Source: CBDCYS01 sp965226245 (GTDB taxonomy: Bacteria > Acidobacteriota > Terriglobia > Bryobacterales > UBA6623). From it: 64,000 nucleotides of DNA. Shown one piece after another: positions 15,769-24,311 of this stretch. Position 1 is the stretch's first letter. Every line of letters starts with the position of its first letter. The stretch spans positions 4,402,001 through 4,466,000 of the forward strand of contig CBDDCL010000015.1 of assembly GCA_965226245.1 (NCBI GenBank). Direction: 5' to 3'. The position numbers and the translations under genes were made by a program. A model generated the notes under the pieces. It made no database searches, was not told the DNA's origin, and was given only the letters and a program-made list of their open reading frames with translations.

Positions 15769-16614
15769 ATGAGCCAACCCCCCGTCCCACCGTCTCTGGA
15801 AAAGCCCATGTCACAGCGAGCCACCTTGATGGTCTCGCTGCTGGCCGTGCTGGTCGTAGTAGTGATTTTTCTTTTCTGGCGGGGCACTTGGTTTGGGCTG
15901 GAACTCAGCGACGAGCGAATCAGCGAATACCTGGCCGATGCAGGCAAGCCTCGCAACGCTCAACATGTGATCGCCCAGATTTCCCAGCGCATCAGTCAGG
16001 GTGATGAGTCGGTCAAGAAGTGGTACCCTCAAATCGTGGCTCTTGCGGACCATCCGTTGGCGCAGTTGCGAGTGAACGCCGCCTGGCTGATGGGCCAAGA
16101 CAACGAATCCGGTGAATTCCACGAAAAGCTGAAGCGGATGCTGACCGACTCCGACCCGCTGGTACGGCGCAATACGTCTCTATCGCTGGTTCGCTTCAAG
16201 GACGAGTCGGGCCACCAAGAGCTGCTCGGGATGTTAGGTGATTTTACAGTCAATAGTCCCCACAGCGGTGTTTTCACGAACCGTCTTGCGGTGGACGACG
16301 TGGTCGACAGCGGAACCCTTCTTGCGCGCGTCGAGGGGAAAGGCCAAGAAGAGCCCGCGGAGGTGCGATCACCCCTGCCCGGTGTCATCAAAAAGCGGCT
16401 GCTGCGGGACGGCGCCGAAGTACAGGCGGGGGATTCGGTCATGGTGCTGGGGCCCGACGCGACGCATGTTTATGAGGCGCTTCGGGCGCTTTACCTTGTC
16501 GGGAAACCCGAGGATGTGGAATCCATTCGTCCGTTTCTTCAGCCCACGGAAAACTTCCCGGAGAAAGTCGCCCAGCAAGCTCGCCTCACGGTGGAGATGA
16601 TCCGCAAGCAGTGA
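15769..16614 (+). CDS. Membrane-anchored HEAT-repeat protein with barrel-sandwich domain
   Basis: A 281-residue protein with one transmembrane segment at residues ~22-43 (MVSLLAVLVVVVIFLFW). Residues ~50-155 form HEAT-like helical repeats (VNAAWLMGQDN, VRRNTSLSLVRF). Residues ~160-230 read as a biotinyl/lipoyl-like barrel-sandwich hybrid (VRSPLPGVIKKRLLRDGAEV, GDSVMVLG), lacking a lysine in the usual attachment motif, followed by a further helical repeat. This mix is unusual. It precedes and is co-oriented with the CxxCH propeller gene, 32 bases away. Confidence 0.65.
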   Translation: MSQPPVPPSLEKPMSQRATLMVSLLAVLVVVVIFLFWRGTWFGLELSDERISEYLADAGKPRNAQHVIAQISQRISQGDESVKKWYPQIVALADHPLAQLRVNAAWLMGQDNESGEFHEKLKRMLTDSDPLVRRNTSLSLVRFKDESGHQELLGMLGDFTVNSPHSGVFTNRLAVDDVVDSGTLLARVEGKGQEEPAEVRSPLPGVIKKRLLRDGAEVQAGDSVMVLGPDATHVYEALRALYLVGKPEDVESIRPFLQPTENFPEKVAQQARLTVEMIRKQ

Positions 16615-16646
16615 AACGAGTGAAACGCTGGAAGCGGTGAATCTCA

Positions 16647-19600
16647 GTGATGGAACCGCGCACTTGTCCTTCCGCCATTGGGTTGGCCGCCATTCGGCCG
16701 GTCGTCCGCCGTTCCGAGGATGGTCGGCCGGATAGCGCGAAAGCGTCGGCGGCCACCGTCGGAGTATGGCGTGCTTTCAGTGTCGTTGCGCTTTTCGCTT
16801 TCTCGGGGTGCGCGCCCGGCGGCCCGCCCTTTCCGCCCGAACAAGCATTGCAAACCTTCCAACTCCCCGAGGGCTTTCGCATCGAACTCGTTGCCTCCGA
16901 ACCCGAAGTCGTCGACCCGGTGGCCATCGCCTTCGACGAGCAAGCGCGCATCTACGTCGTCGAGATGCGCGATTACCCAATCGACATGCGGCCGCTCGGC
17001 CAGATTAAGCTGCTGGACGACAAGGACGGAGATGGCTACTACGAAACAAGTACTGTCTTCGCTGACGGGCTCAATTTCCCGAACGGCGTCATGCGCTGGC
17101 GCAAGGGCATTCTGGTGACGGCCGCGCCTGACATCTTGTACTTCGAAGACACGGATGGAGACGGCCGGGCCGATGTTCGCAAGGTTGTCCTGACCGGTTT
17201 CGCGGCGACGAATCCGCAGCTTCGCGTCAACGGGCCGCGCTACGGGCCGGACAACTGGATTTACGCCGCCTACCCGCACGTCATTCGGCCGCGGAAGTTC
17301 GTGGCCGAGTTCGACGATGCGGGCTCGACGATTCGTTTCCCGGACCGACCTGGCGGGCCCGTTCTCGAGACCATCAGCGAGGATGTGCGCTTTCATCCCG
17401 GCGATGGCCGCCTGGAGGCTCTGGGAGGCGGTTCGCAGTATGCCAACTCATTCGACTCGTTCGGCAACCGCTTCTCGGTTTGGAACAACGACTACATCCG
17501 GCACTTGGTCATCGAAAGCCGGTACCTGAAGCAGAACCCCTATTTGGCCGTCGAGAAGGCTTACGAGTCACCTTCGGGGTTGGGACATTCGGCGGCGGTC
17601 TATCCCATTACGGCCAATCCGCGGGCGATTCACGAATCGGAAATCGGTCACTTCACGTCAGCCTGCGGTCTATCGGTGTATGCGGGTGGTGTTTACCCCG
17701 CCGGGTTCGAGAACAATACGTTCAACTGCGAACCGGTCCACAACCTGGTGCGCCGCAGCCTCGTGGAGCCGCGGGGCGCCGGCTTCGCGTCGCAGCCTGC
17801 TTATGACGGGCAAGAATTTCTGGCCTCGACCGACCGCTGGTTTCGCCCGGTGTATACAACAACGGGGCCCGACGGCGCGCTCTACGTTGTGGACTACTAC
17901 CGGCCAAATGTGGAACACCCCGAGTTTGTGCCGCCGGAATTGTCCAAGGAAGTTGAGTTCGACACGCCTCTGCGGCTCGGCCGCATCTATCGTGTGATTC
18001 ACGAGTCTTCAAAGCTCTGGCCGAAGCCAAACTTGCTCGAAGCGACAACGGGCGAACTGGTGGAGACGCTGGGCCACGCTAACCAGTGGTGGCGGACGGA
18101 AGCACAGCGTTTGCTGGTCGACCGCCAGGACCAGTCAGCCTTGGAAGGGTTGCTGCGTCTGGCGGCCGGGCACGAGTCAGCCGCGACGCGCGTTCACGCG
18201 CTTTGGACTCTCGACGGATTGGGGGCGCTCGACCACGAGGCGGTCATCGAAGCTCTCGGCGACTCGCACCCGGCGGTGAGAAGACAGGCGATTCGGCTGG
18301 CCGAGGGCCGGCTTCCTGCCGCCGAAGGCAATGACGCGCTGGAGCAGCGGCTATTCCGCCTGGTCGATGACCCTGACACTCATGTTCAATTCCAGTTGGC
18401 GCTGACGCTCTCTCTGAAGCAGGACTCATTGCCCCGGCAGCGCGTTTTCACGACTCTTCACCAGATTGCGCTGGGACACATCGAGGATCCCTGGTTCCGT
18501 ATCGCCGTGCTGACTGCAGCGCGGGACAACGCCGGCGCGTGGTTGCGGGCGATGCTCGACACGCCGGGCTATCAAGGCAACACATCGGAGGGTAAGAAGG
18601 ACTTCGTGCGGCGCGCGGCTTCCATTGTGGGAGCGAGGCGGCGAGATGATGAAATCGCGCGCTTGCTGACGCAGCTGAGCCGCGATGCGGGACAGGAGGG
18701 AAGGTGGTGGCGCGAGGCCGGTTTCGAGGGCTTGACGCAGGGCTTGAAACAAGGCGGGGGCATGACTCGGCCGCGCGGGAGTCAGCCGATCCTGGTGAGG
18801 CTGCTTTCGACCGGCGGCGCGGATTTGCGTCCTGTGTTGCTGGAGTTGGCCGCGCAGTCCGGACTCACCGAGTCGTCCTCTTTGCGTGAACTGATTCGAG
18901 GGCAGCTAGCAATTGCGCGCAACCCCGCGGCCAAGCTTGAAGAAAGGGTTTTCGCGGTAGGCGCGCTGGGGCTTGATCCAACGGGTTCCACCGCCGGGGC
19001 GCTGACCGAGCGGCTGGCTCCCCAAGAACCCGAGGCGATCCAGACGGAAGCGGTACGGGCGCTGACGCGGCTGAGGGCGATCGACGCTTCGCCGATTTTG
19101 ATTGAGCGCTGGAGAAGCTTCACGGCGCCCGCGCGTCAGGTAGTGATCGACTGGTTCTTTTCCGACGAGGGGCGGCTTCACAAGCTGCTGGATGCCGTGG
19201 AAGCCGAGTCGATCCAGGCCTGGTCGCTGGGACCCGCGCGAACACGTCAATTGGAGCGTTATCCTGCGCCGGAGATCAAACAGCGCGCCTTGGCGCTGCT
19301 CGAAGAAGCGCAAGGCTCGGATCGCCAAGCGGTCTATGAAAACTACTTGCCGGCTTTGCGCTTGGAGGGCGACCGCGAGTCCGGGGCCGCGATTTTCCGC
19401 GAAGTTTGCGCTGAATGCCACAAGATCGGCGACGCGGGTCACGAGGTCGGACCCGACTTGCTGAGCCTGACGACGCGCTTCAAGGAACGGCTTCTGGCTG
19501 ACATCCTTATCCCCAATCAGGCTATCGAAACAGGCTACGAAGAGTATGTGGTGGAGACCGCGGACGGGCGTTCGCTGTCCGGCGTCATCGCGGAAGAGAC

Positions 19601-19769
19601 CCCTACGAGCATCACGATTCGCCGTGCCAAAGGCGAGCAGGACACGGTTCTGCGCGGGAACGTCGAGAGTATGTATTCGCTGAGCCTGTCGCCGATGCCG
19701 GAGGATCTCGAGAAGAGTATTAGCGTTCAGGGGATGGCGGATCTGATCGCGTATATCAAGGGCCTGTGA
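16647..19769 (+). CDS. PVC-type heme-binding CxxCH propeller protein
   Basis: A 1040-residue predicted lipoprotein (lipobox AFSGCAPGG near residue 52, so the true start may be later than the ATG used). Residues ~65-430 are a glucose/sorbosone-dehydrogenase-like beta propeller (FRIELVASEPEVVDPVAIAFD; GPDGALYVVDYYRPN). A long HEAT-repeat region follows. The C-terminal ~130 residues form a cytochrome c domain with CAECHKIG (CxxCH) and the TIGR02603-like GYEEYVVETADG segment. Likely a periplasmic electron-transfer dehydrogenase. Confidence 0.9.
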   Translation: MMEPRTCPSAIGLAAIRPVVRRSEDGRPDSAKASAATVGVWRAFSVVALFAFSGCAPGGPPFPPEQALQTFQLPEGFRIELVASEPEVVDPVAIAFDEQARIYVVEMRDYPIDMRPLGQIKLLDDKDGDGYYETSTVFADGLNFPNGVMRWRKGILVTAAPDILYFEDTDGDGRADVRKVVLTGFAATNPQLRVNGPRYGPDNWIYAAYPHVIRPRKFVAEFDDAGSTIRFPDRPGGPVLETISEDVRFHPGDGRLEALGGGSQYANSFDSFGNRFSVWNNDYIRHLVIESRYLKQNPYLAVEKAYESPSGLGHSAAVYPITANPRAIHESEIGHFTSACGLSVYAGGVYPAGFENNTFNCEPVHNLVRRSLVEPRGAGFASQPAYDGQEFLASTDRWFRPVYTTTGPDGALYVVDYYRPNVEHPEFVPPELSKEVEFDTPLRLGRIYRVIHESSKLWPKPNLLEATTGELVETLGHANQWWRTEAQRLLVDRQDQSALEGLLRLAAGHESAATRVHALWTLDGLGALDHEAVIEALGDSHPAVRRQAIRLAEGRLPAAEGNDALEQRLFRLVDDPDTHVQFQLALTLSLKQDSLPRQRVFTTLHQIALGHIEDPWFRIAVLTAARDNAGAWLRAMLDTPGYQGNTSEGKKDFVRRAASIVGARRRDDEIARLLTQLSRDAGQEGRWWREAGFEGLTQGLKQGGGMTRPRGSQPILVRLLSTGGADLRPVLLELAAQSGLTESSSLRELIRGQLAIARNPAAKLEERVFAVGALGLDPTGSTAGALTERLAPQEPEAIQTEAVRALTRLRAIDASPILIERWRSFTAPARQVVIDWFFSDEGRLHKLLDAVEAESIQAWSLGPARTRQLERYPAPEIKQRALALLEEAQGSDRQAVYENYLPALRLEGDRESGAAIFREVCAECHKIGDAGHEVGPDLLSLTTRFKERLLADILIPNQAIETGYEEYVVETADGRSLSGVIAEETPTSITIRRAKGEQDTVLRGNVESMYSLSLSPMPEDLEKSISVQGMADLIAYIKGL

Positions 19770-19852
19770 GCCGGCATCCACGCGGAGGGACCCGAAACGA
19801 TGGTGGCAAAGCAGCTCGCGCCGGCGGCGGCTCGCCGGGGACAAAAGGCCCT

Positions 19853-21388
19853 TCAGAGAACAACCTGCTCTTCGTAAACACCGAACACCCGACGCAAACT
19901 GTCGGCGATTTCACCTAGCGTTGCTTCACTCTCGACAGCATTGAGCACGGCGGGCATGAGGTTGTCCGCCGAGTTTGCGGTGTCTTCGAGCCGGTGCAAG
20001 GATTCTCCGGCTTTCACTCCGTCGCGGGAGCTCTTAAGGGAAACGACTCGCGCCACCTGCTGCCTTTCCTGTTCGGGGTTCACGCGCACAGTCGGTATCG
20101 GCGGCTCGTCCTCGACCCGAAACTGGTTGACTCCGACAATCGTCTGCTCGCCTGACTCCACCTTCTTTTGCAGTTCGTAGGCCGATTGCTGGATCTCTCG
20201 CTGCACGAAGCCTTGCTCGATTGCCGCGACCATGCCACCCAGCGAATCAATTCTGTCGAGGTATTTGCGGGCGCTGTCCTCGATCTGGTCCGTCATTCGT
20301 TCGATTTCGTAAGCGCCGCCAACCGGATCAACAGTGTTCGTGATACCGCTTTCGTGAGCCAAGACTTGTTGCGTTCGCAGCGCCAGGCGGGCGTTTTCTT
20401 GGGTGGGCAATGCCAAAGCCTCATCCAGCGCATTCGTGTGTAGTGACTGAGCTCCCCCGAGCACCGCCGCAAGCGCTTCGTAGGCGGTCCGAACCACGTT
20501 CACTTGCGGCTGCTGGGCTGTCAGCGTCGAACCCGCTGTCTGCACGTGAAAGCGCATTTTCATCGAGCGCTCATCACGCGCGCCGAAGCGCTCTTTCATC
20601 AAACGGGCGTAGAGCCGCCGGGCAGCCCGAAACTTGGCGATCTCCTCCAAGAAATTACGGTCGGCGCTGAAAAACAGTGAAAGCCGGAGCGCAAAATCGT
20701 CAATCTCCAGCCCCGCCCCGAGCGCGGCTTCAACGTAGGCGACGGTGTTCGCCAGGGTGAAGGCCACTTCCTGCACGGCGGTCGCCCCGGCTTCGCGCAT
20801 GTGATAGCCGCTGATCGAAATCACGTTCCACTTGGGGGCTTCGCGGCTGGCCCAGGCAAACATATCCGTGACGATCCGCAGGGAAGCCCGCGGTGGATAG
20901 ATGTAGGTGCCGCGAGCGACGTACTCCTTGAGAATGTCGTTTTGCACTGTCCCGCGAAGCTGCCCGGAAGCGGCCCCTTGCCTGCGCGCAACGGCCACGT
21001 AGAGCGCCAGCAGAGTCATGGCCGTCGAATTGATGGTCATTGACGTGGAGACGTCCTTCAACGGGATGCAGTCAAAAAGCTGTTCCATGTCCGCCAGCGA
21101 GCAGATGGCGACGCCTGCCTTGCCGACTTCCCCCAACGACAAGGGATGATCGGAGTCGTAGCCCATCTGCGTGGGGAGATCGAAGGCGACCGAAAGACCG
21201 CTCGTCCCCTGCGAGAGCAAATACCTGTAGCGCTGGTTCGATTGGACCGCGTCACCGAACCCGGCGTACTGCCGCATGCTCCACAGGCGGTCTCGATACA
21301 TGCCGGGATGGAGCCCGCGGGTGTAGGGGAATTCGCCCGGTTCGTCCGGTTGTTCGGAGTGTTTAGGAAGAGGGGACGTGTCGCTCAC
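19853..21388 (-). CDS. mcmA: Methylmalonyl-CoA mutase, large-subunit catalytic domain
   Basis: A 511-residue B12-dependent mutase subunit, catalysing the methylmalonyl-CoA/succinyl-CoA rearrangement or a close relative. It contains the TIM-barrel substrate domain: FPYTRGLHPGMYRDRLWSMRQYAGF, SVAFDLPTQMGYDSDHP, SISGYHMREAGATAVQE, FHVQTAGSTLTAQQP and SLHTNALDEALALPT. There is no C-terminal cobalamin domain, so it needs a separate small subunit, which is not in the window. The start is GTG (21388). Substrate could also be isobutyryl-, ethylmalonyl- or 2-hydroxyisobutyryl-CoA; the motifs alone do not decide. Confidence 0.9.
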   Translation of the reverse strand: MSDTSPLPKHSEQPDEPGEFPYTRGLHPGMYRDRLWSMRQYAGFGDAVQSNQRYRYLLSQGTSGLSVAFDLPTQMGYDSDHPLSLGEVGKAGVAICSLADMEQLFDCIPLKDVSTSMTINSTAMTLLALYVAVARRQGAASGQLRGTVQNDILKEYVARGTYIYPPRASLRIVTDMFAWASREAPKWNVISISGYHMREAGATAVQEVAFTLANTVAYVEAALGAGLEIDDFALRLSLFFSADRNFLEEIAKFRAARRLYARLMKERFGARDERSMKMRFHVQTAGSTLTAQQPQVNVVRTAYEALAAVLGGAQSLHTNALDEALALPTQENARLALRTQQVLAHESGITNTVDPVGGAYEIERMTDQIEDSARKYLDRIDSLGGMVAAIEQGFVQREIQQSAYELQKKVESGEQTIVGVNQFRVEDEPPIPTVRVNPEQERQQVARVVSLKSSRDGVKAGESLHRLEDTANSADNLMPAVLNAVESEATLGEIADSLRRVFGVYEEQVVL

Positions 21389-21479
21389 GAAACTGTGTCT
21401 CTTTCCCGCCGCTGCCGCGGGCTGGCGATCAGATCAAGCACGCTTACTGGGACCGCGGCGCTGATCCGTTCGCGGCGAT

Positions 21480-21779
21480 CTATTTACCGCGCGACAGGCG
21501 TTTGGCTCGCCGGAACGATGAAATACCGAAGCCGCCGAACATGACAACGAAAGCCGTAACCAGGACAAGACGCCCCATCGCATCCGGATCGCTGTCGAGG
21601 CTTTGATAGGTCCGGTACAGCCCCTGGCGTCCGATGATAAAGAACAACGTCAGCGACAAGAAGATAAAGCCCATGACCTCATGAAAAAGTTCTCGCGCCA
21701 TGCGCCACAGCTTGGGGCCGAACTTGTGCATCTCAGACCAACCCGCCGCCAGCGCGCGCATCAACTGCATGACAATCAT
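21480..21779 (-). CDS. Small two-TM membrane protein upstream of mcmA
   Basis: A 99-residue protein with two hydrophobic segments (residues ~37-50, GFIFLSLTLFFII; and ~70-86, LVLVTAFVVMFGGFGI) and a basic C-terminus. AGGGGAG lies ten bases upstream of the ATG. It is 91 bases upstream of the mutase gene on the same strand and could share its transcript; I do not recognise the family. Confidence 0.65.
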   Translation of the reverse strand: MIVMQLMRALAAGWSEMHKFGPKLWRMARELFHEVMGFIFLSLTLFFIIGRQGLYRTYQSLDSDPDAMGRLVLVTAFVVMFGGFGISSFRRAKRLSRGK

Positions 21780-22295
21780 GCTAGCAAAGCTCCCCTGAGA
21801 GGGTCGCTATCTTCGTCACCTCAGCAGCGGCGGGCTCGCGTTCGCGAGTCAAGGCGGTGAAGGCACTGGGTTTGAGCTCGGGGCACCGTGAGGCCGTAGC
21901 GCACGGCGTTACTCATAGGCGCCGGCGGAGGCGCGAACGCGCAACGCCGGCCCGGAGGCCGACGCGCCCTTTCGCACTTGCCGGGAGACGGTCGTGATCA
22001 TAGCGGAATGAAAGCCCGTTGAAACGGGCTGAGGAAGCAGTTAGATGTTAGAGAGAGATCTTGTCAACCGGCCCTAAAAGGACCGGCCTAAGGAAACCAA
22101 GCCACGTGAACGTGGCTCAGGCGGCAGGCCTCAAGCGCTTGGAGCAGGAGGTTCCTCAGGACCGTCCACAAACTGCTGTTCGCAACTCCGAGTTGTTGTC
22201 AACCTTTCCGTAGCGCTACTACGCGCTACAGGGCCATCGTGTGCAGCTCGTACACTACAATGGTCGTTCGGCCATGGGAAATCGGCCAGGGAAAG
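21780..22295. other. Intergenic palindrome-rich region
   Basis: Roughly 500 bases without a convincing gene. Its left part (21885-21985) is very GC-rich; the rest is the repeat cluster at 22011-22120, followed by the upstream region of moaB. Confidence 0.5.
22011..22120 (+). repeat. Cluster of three palindromes, shared with 33461-33560
   Basis: Three short hairpins in series: AAGCCCGTTGAAACGGGCT, then CCGGCCCTAAAAGGACCGG, then AAGCCACGTGAACGTGGCT. The same three modules, in opposite orientation and order, are at 33461-33560. The set looks like a mobile REP-like array. Confidence 0.7.
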
Positions 22296-22811
22296 ATGTC
22301 GTCCGCAAGCGCCAGGGAACACCAGGACAAGGCCACGAAGAAGGGACCCGTCAGCGCCGCGATCGTGACCGTCAGCGATACCAGGACTCCTGAAACCGAC
22401 GTCAACGGCAAGTATTTGAGGGAACAGCTCGAAGCCGGCGGACACACCGTCCACTCATCGCGAATCATTCGAGACGAGCCGGCCCTGGTCGAGAGCGTGC
22501 TGCAAGAGCTGGCCGGCGAAGATGTACAGGTTGTCCTGTTCAACGGCGGCACGGGGATGTCCCGGCGGGACACGACATTTGACGCATTGGATCGGATTCT
22601 CGAAAAGACCCTGCCCGGATTCGGCGAGATATTTCGAGCGTTGAGCTACCAAGAGATCGGTCCCGCAGCCATGATGTCCCGAGCAACGGCTGGTGTCCAC
22701 AACGGAAAAGTGATCATCTCGACTCCAGGATCTCCGGCTGCGGTTCGGCTGGCATGGGAAAAGCTCATCTCGCCTGAGTTGAGACACTTAGCGTGGGAAG
22801 TTTCACGCTAA
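22296..22811 (+). CDS. moaB: Molybdopterin adenylyltransferase-type protein MoaB
   Basis: A MoaB/Mog-family protein acting in molybdenum cofactor synthesis, binding molybdopterin in the cytoplasm. Motifs: AAIVTVSDTRTPETDVNG near the start, VVLFNGGTGMSRRDTTFDAL (the family GGTGxxxRD loop) and ALSYQEIGPAAMMSRATAG, then STPGSPAAV. The start is taken as the ATG at 22296 (MSSASAREHQ); an earlier in-frame start at 22239 would add 19 residues of non-homologous sequence. gmhB follows closely on the same strand. Confidence 0.9.
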   Translation: MSSASAREHQDKATKKGPVSAAIVTVSDTRTPETDVNGKYLREQLEAGGHTVHSSRIIRDEPALVESVLQELAGEDVQVVLFNGGTGMSRRDTTFDALDRILEKTLPGFGEIFRALSYQEIGPAAMMSRATAGVHNGKVIISTPGSPAAVRLAWEKLISPELRHLAWEVSR

Positions 22812-22847
22812 ATCTTAAGTCGTTGCCGCTCTCGCTTTGCTGCCAGT

Positions 22848-23414
22848 ATGTCTCCATCTTTGCCGACGACGATCTTCCTCGACCGCGACGGAGTGATCAA
22901 CGAGAAGGTTCCGGAGGGTGATTACGTCAAGTCCTGGAGCGAGTTCCGGTTCTTGCCTGGCGCGCTCAAAGCGATCAGGACACTGGCCGGGATCGTGCCA
23001 CGCTTGATTGTCGTCAGCAACCAGCGCGGAATTGCTCTTGGGATGATGAGTGAGCGCGATTTGTTCCACATTCATGAGAATATGTTGAGGGAGATCGGGC
23101 AGGCGGGAGGCCGGATCGACTCCATCTACCACTGTCCGCACGAAAAGCGGTCATGTGACTGCCGCAAACCCGGAATCGGCTTATACGTGAAAGCACGCCA
23201 AGAGTTTCCGGAGATCGACTTCGAGCGAGCGGTCGTCGTGGGCGACTCCCTGGCCGATCTCGATGCCGCGTCTCGTCTCTCGAGCATGTCCGTGCTGGTG
23301 ACAACGCGCAGCGACTGGCGCGACATTCTCCAAGTGGCCAGGCGGCGACCATGCCCCGATCCCAGGGTTGTCCCGTCGCTGCTGGCCTATAGTCGTTCTC
23401 TGATGGAAGGTTAG
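22848..23414 (+). CDS. gmhB: D-glycero-D-manno-heptose-1,7-bisphosphate 7-phosphatase (GmhB-like)
   Basis: A 188-residue HAD-superfamily phosphatase of the GmhB/HisB-N class. It shows FLDRDGVINEK (nucleophile Asp and DxDG), VSNQRGIALGMM (second motif), CPHEKRSCDCRKPGIGL (zinc-binding Cys/His cluster followed by the conserved RKP) and VVVGDSLADLDAA (metal-binding acidic pair). It makes heptose-1-phosphate for ADP-heptose, used in the lipopolysaccharide core, consistent with lpxC in the window. The related histidinol phosphatase is the only likely alternative. Confidence 0.9.
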   Translation: MSPSLPTTIFLDRDGVINEKVPEGDYVKSWSEFRFLPGALKAIRTLAGIVPRLIVVSNQRGIALGMMSERDLFHIHENMLREIGQAGGRIDSIYHCPHEKRSCDCRKPGIGLYVKARQEFPEIDFERAVVVGDSLADLDAASRLSSMSVLVTTRSDWRDILQVARRRPCPDPRVVPSLLAYSRSLMEG

Positions 23415-24144
23415 GGTTCGGCGGCAAACCAGGATTGATATTCATCTACAATGACTTTTCGGCCATGAACCAGGCAGCCGTACCTCTCGAACCAGCCCCT
23501 GCTTCCTCGAAGCCGGCCGCATTGCCAGTCGACAATACCTCCTGGTACGTTCTGTCGAAAAAAAGTCTCGGACGCTGTGTTTTCCGCGGGAGATGTGGCA
23601 GCGCCGTCCTTTCCGCAACTTACGCGCCGGCTACGATAGCTGGTTCCTAAGAGATCACAATCCCAATATCGTGCGTGTTTGTGCCGCCGAGCACTATATC
23701 GTACTGCGCCATGGCGGGAACACCTGGACCAAGATGGGTGACGGCGATGAAGCCGGCAACTTCCTGCGCGGACGGCCCATACATTCCAAACCGATCGAGG
23801 CCATCGTCGATCCACGGGATCAAGGCTTTTATCACTCATTGTGGTAGATCCGGGGGGAACGGATGCGGGAGCTTGGCTCACAGCCCGTGGTGAAAGTCCG
23901 ATTTACGCGGAAAAGGGTACAGCCAGCGATTTTCGAAGTGGGCCGGTGTTGAAAAAAAGGTTCGGCGAGCGAAAATCGGATGACAGTTCCCCTTTTTCGC
24001 CCGAAGACAATGAGGCCGCGGGCTGCCTAGTCTAGGCTACGCCGGCACGGCGGTGCTGTTCTCGTCATGCGCGGCGCAACTGTTCAGCAGACCGGCGAGG
24101 AGGCGCCGGGCGATGAAATATTGCCCGACGAGGCCGGAATTAGA
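23415..24144. other. Decayed region, possible BNR-repeat fragment
   Basis: About 730 bases without an intact gene. In the plus frame across 23593-23847 the peptide contains HGGNTWTKMGDGDEAGNF, which resembles an Asp-box (S/T-x-D-x-G-x-x-W) repeat of BNR/sialidase-like proteins, but with no start and no continuation. A segment near 23878-23960 (AGCCCGTGGTG, then CAGCCAGCGATTTTCG) partly matches the hairpin element at 51966-52117. Both reading frames of the first part look equally coding, so I do not assign a gene. Confidence 0.35.
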
Positions 24145-24311
24145 TCACATTTCGGGCGGCTTCTCCTTCGGCTGGGGTTTTGGCAAAGGCTCACGGGGCA
24201 ACATCTCGCCGCGGTTGGCGGCGTGATACACAAACGATGCGATGATGGCCGACGCCTGCATCAAATCGCCCGGCTGGATGCGGTCATAGACGTCCATGTT
24301 GGAGTGATGCG
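24145..24311 (-). pseudogene. C-terminal remnant of an M28-type peptidase
   Basis: Minus-strand frame reads STHHSNMDVYDRIQP, then LMQASAIIASFVYHAANR, ending PKPQPKEKPPEM and a TGA at 24145-24147. This matches the C-terminus of acidobacterial M28/M20-like metallopeptidases (HHSNMDVYDR is the conserved region). The upstream (N-terminal) part is missing: the sequence changes to the pntA start at about 24311. The remnant is therefore a deletion footprint. Confidence 0.7.

Noticed and set aside
23593..23850. Intact gene on either strand
   Set aside because: Both strands have open frames with some protein-like features, and neither has a start with ribosome site or a full domain; listed only as decayed sequence.
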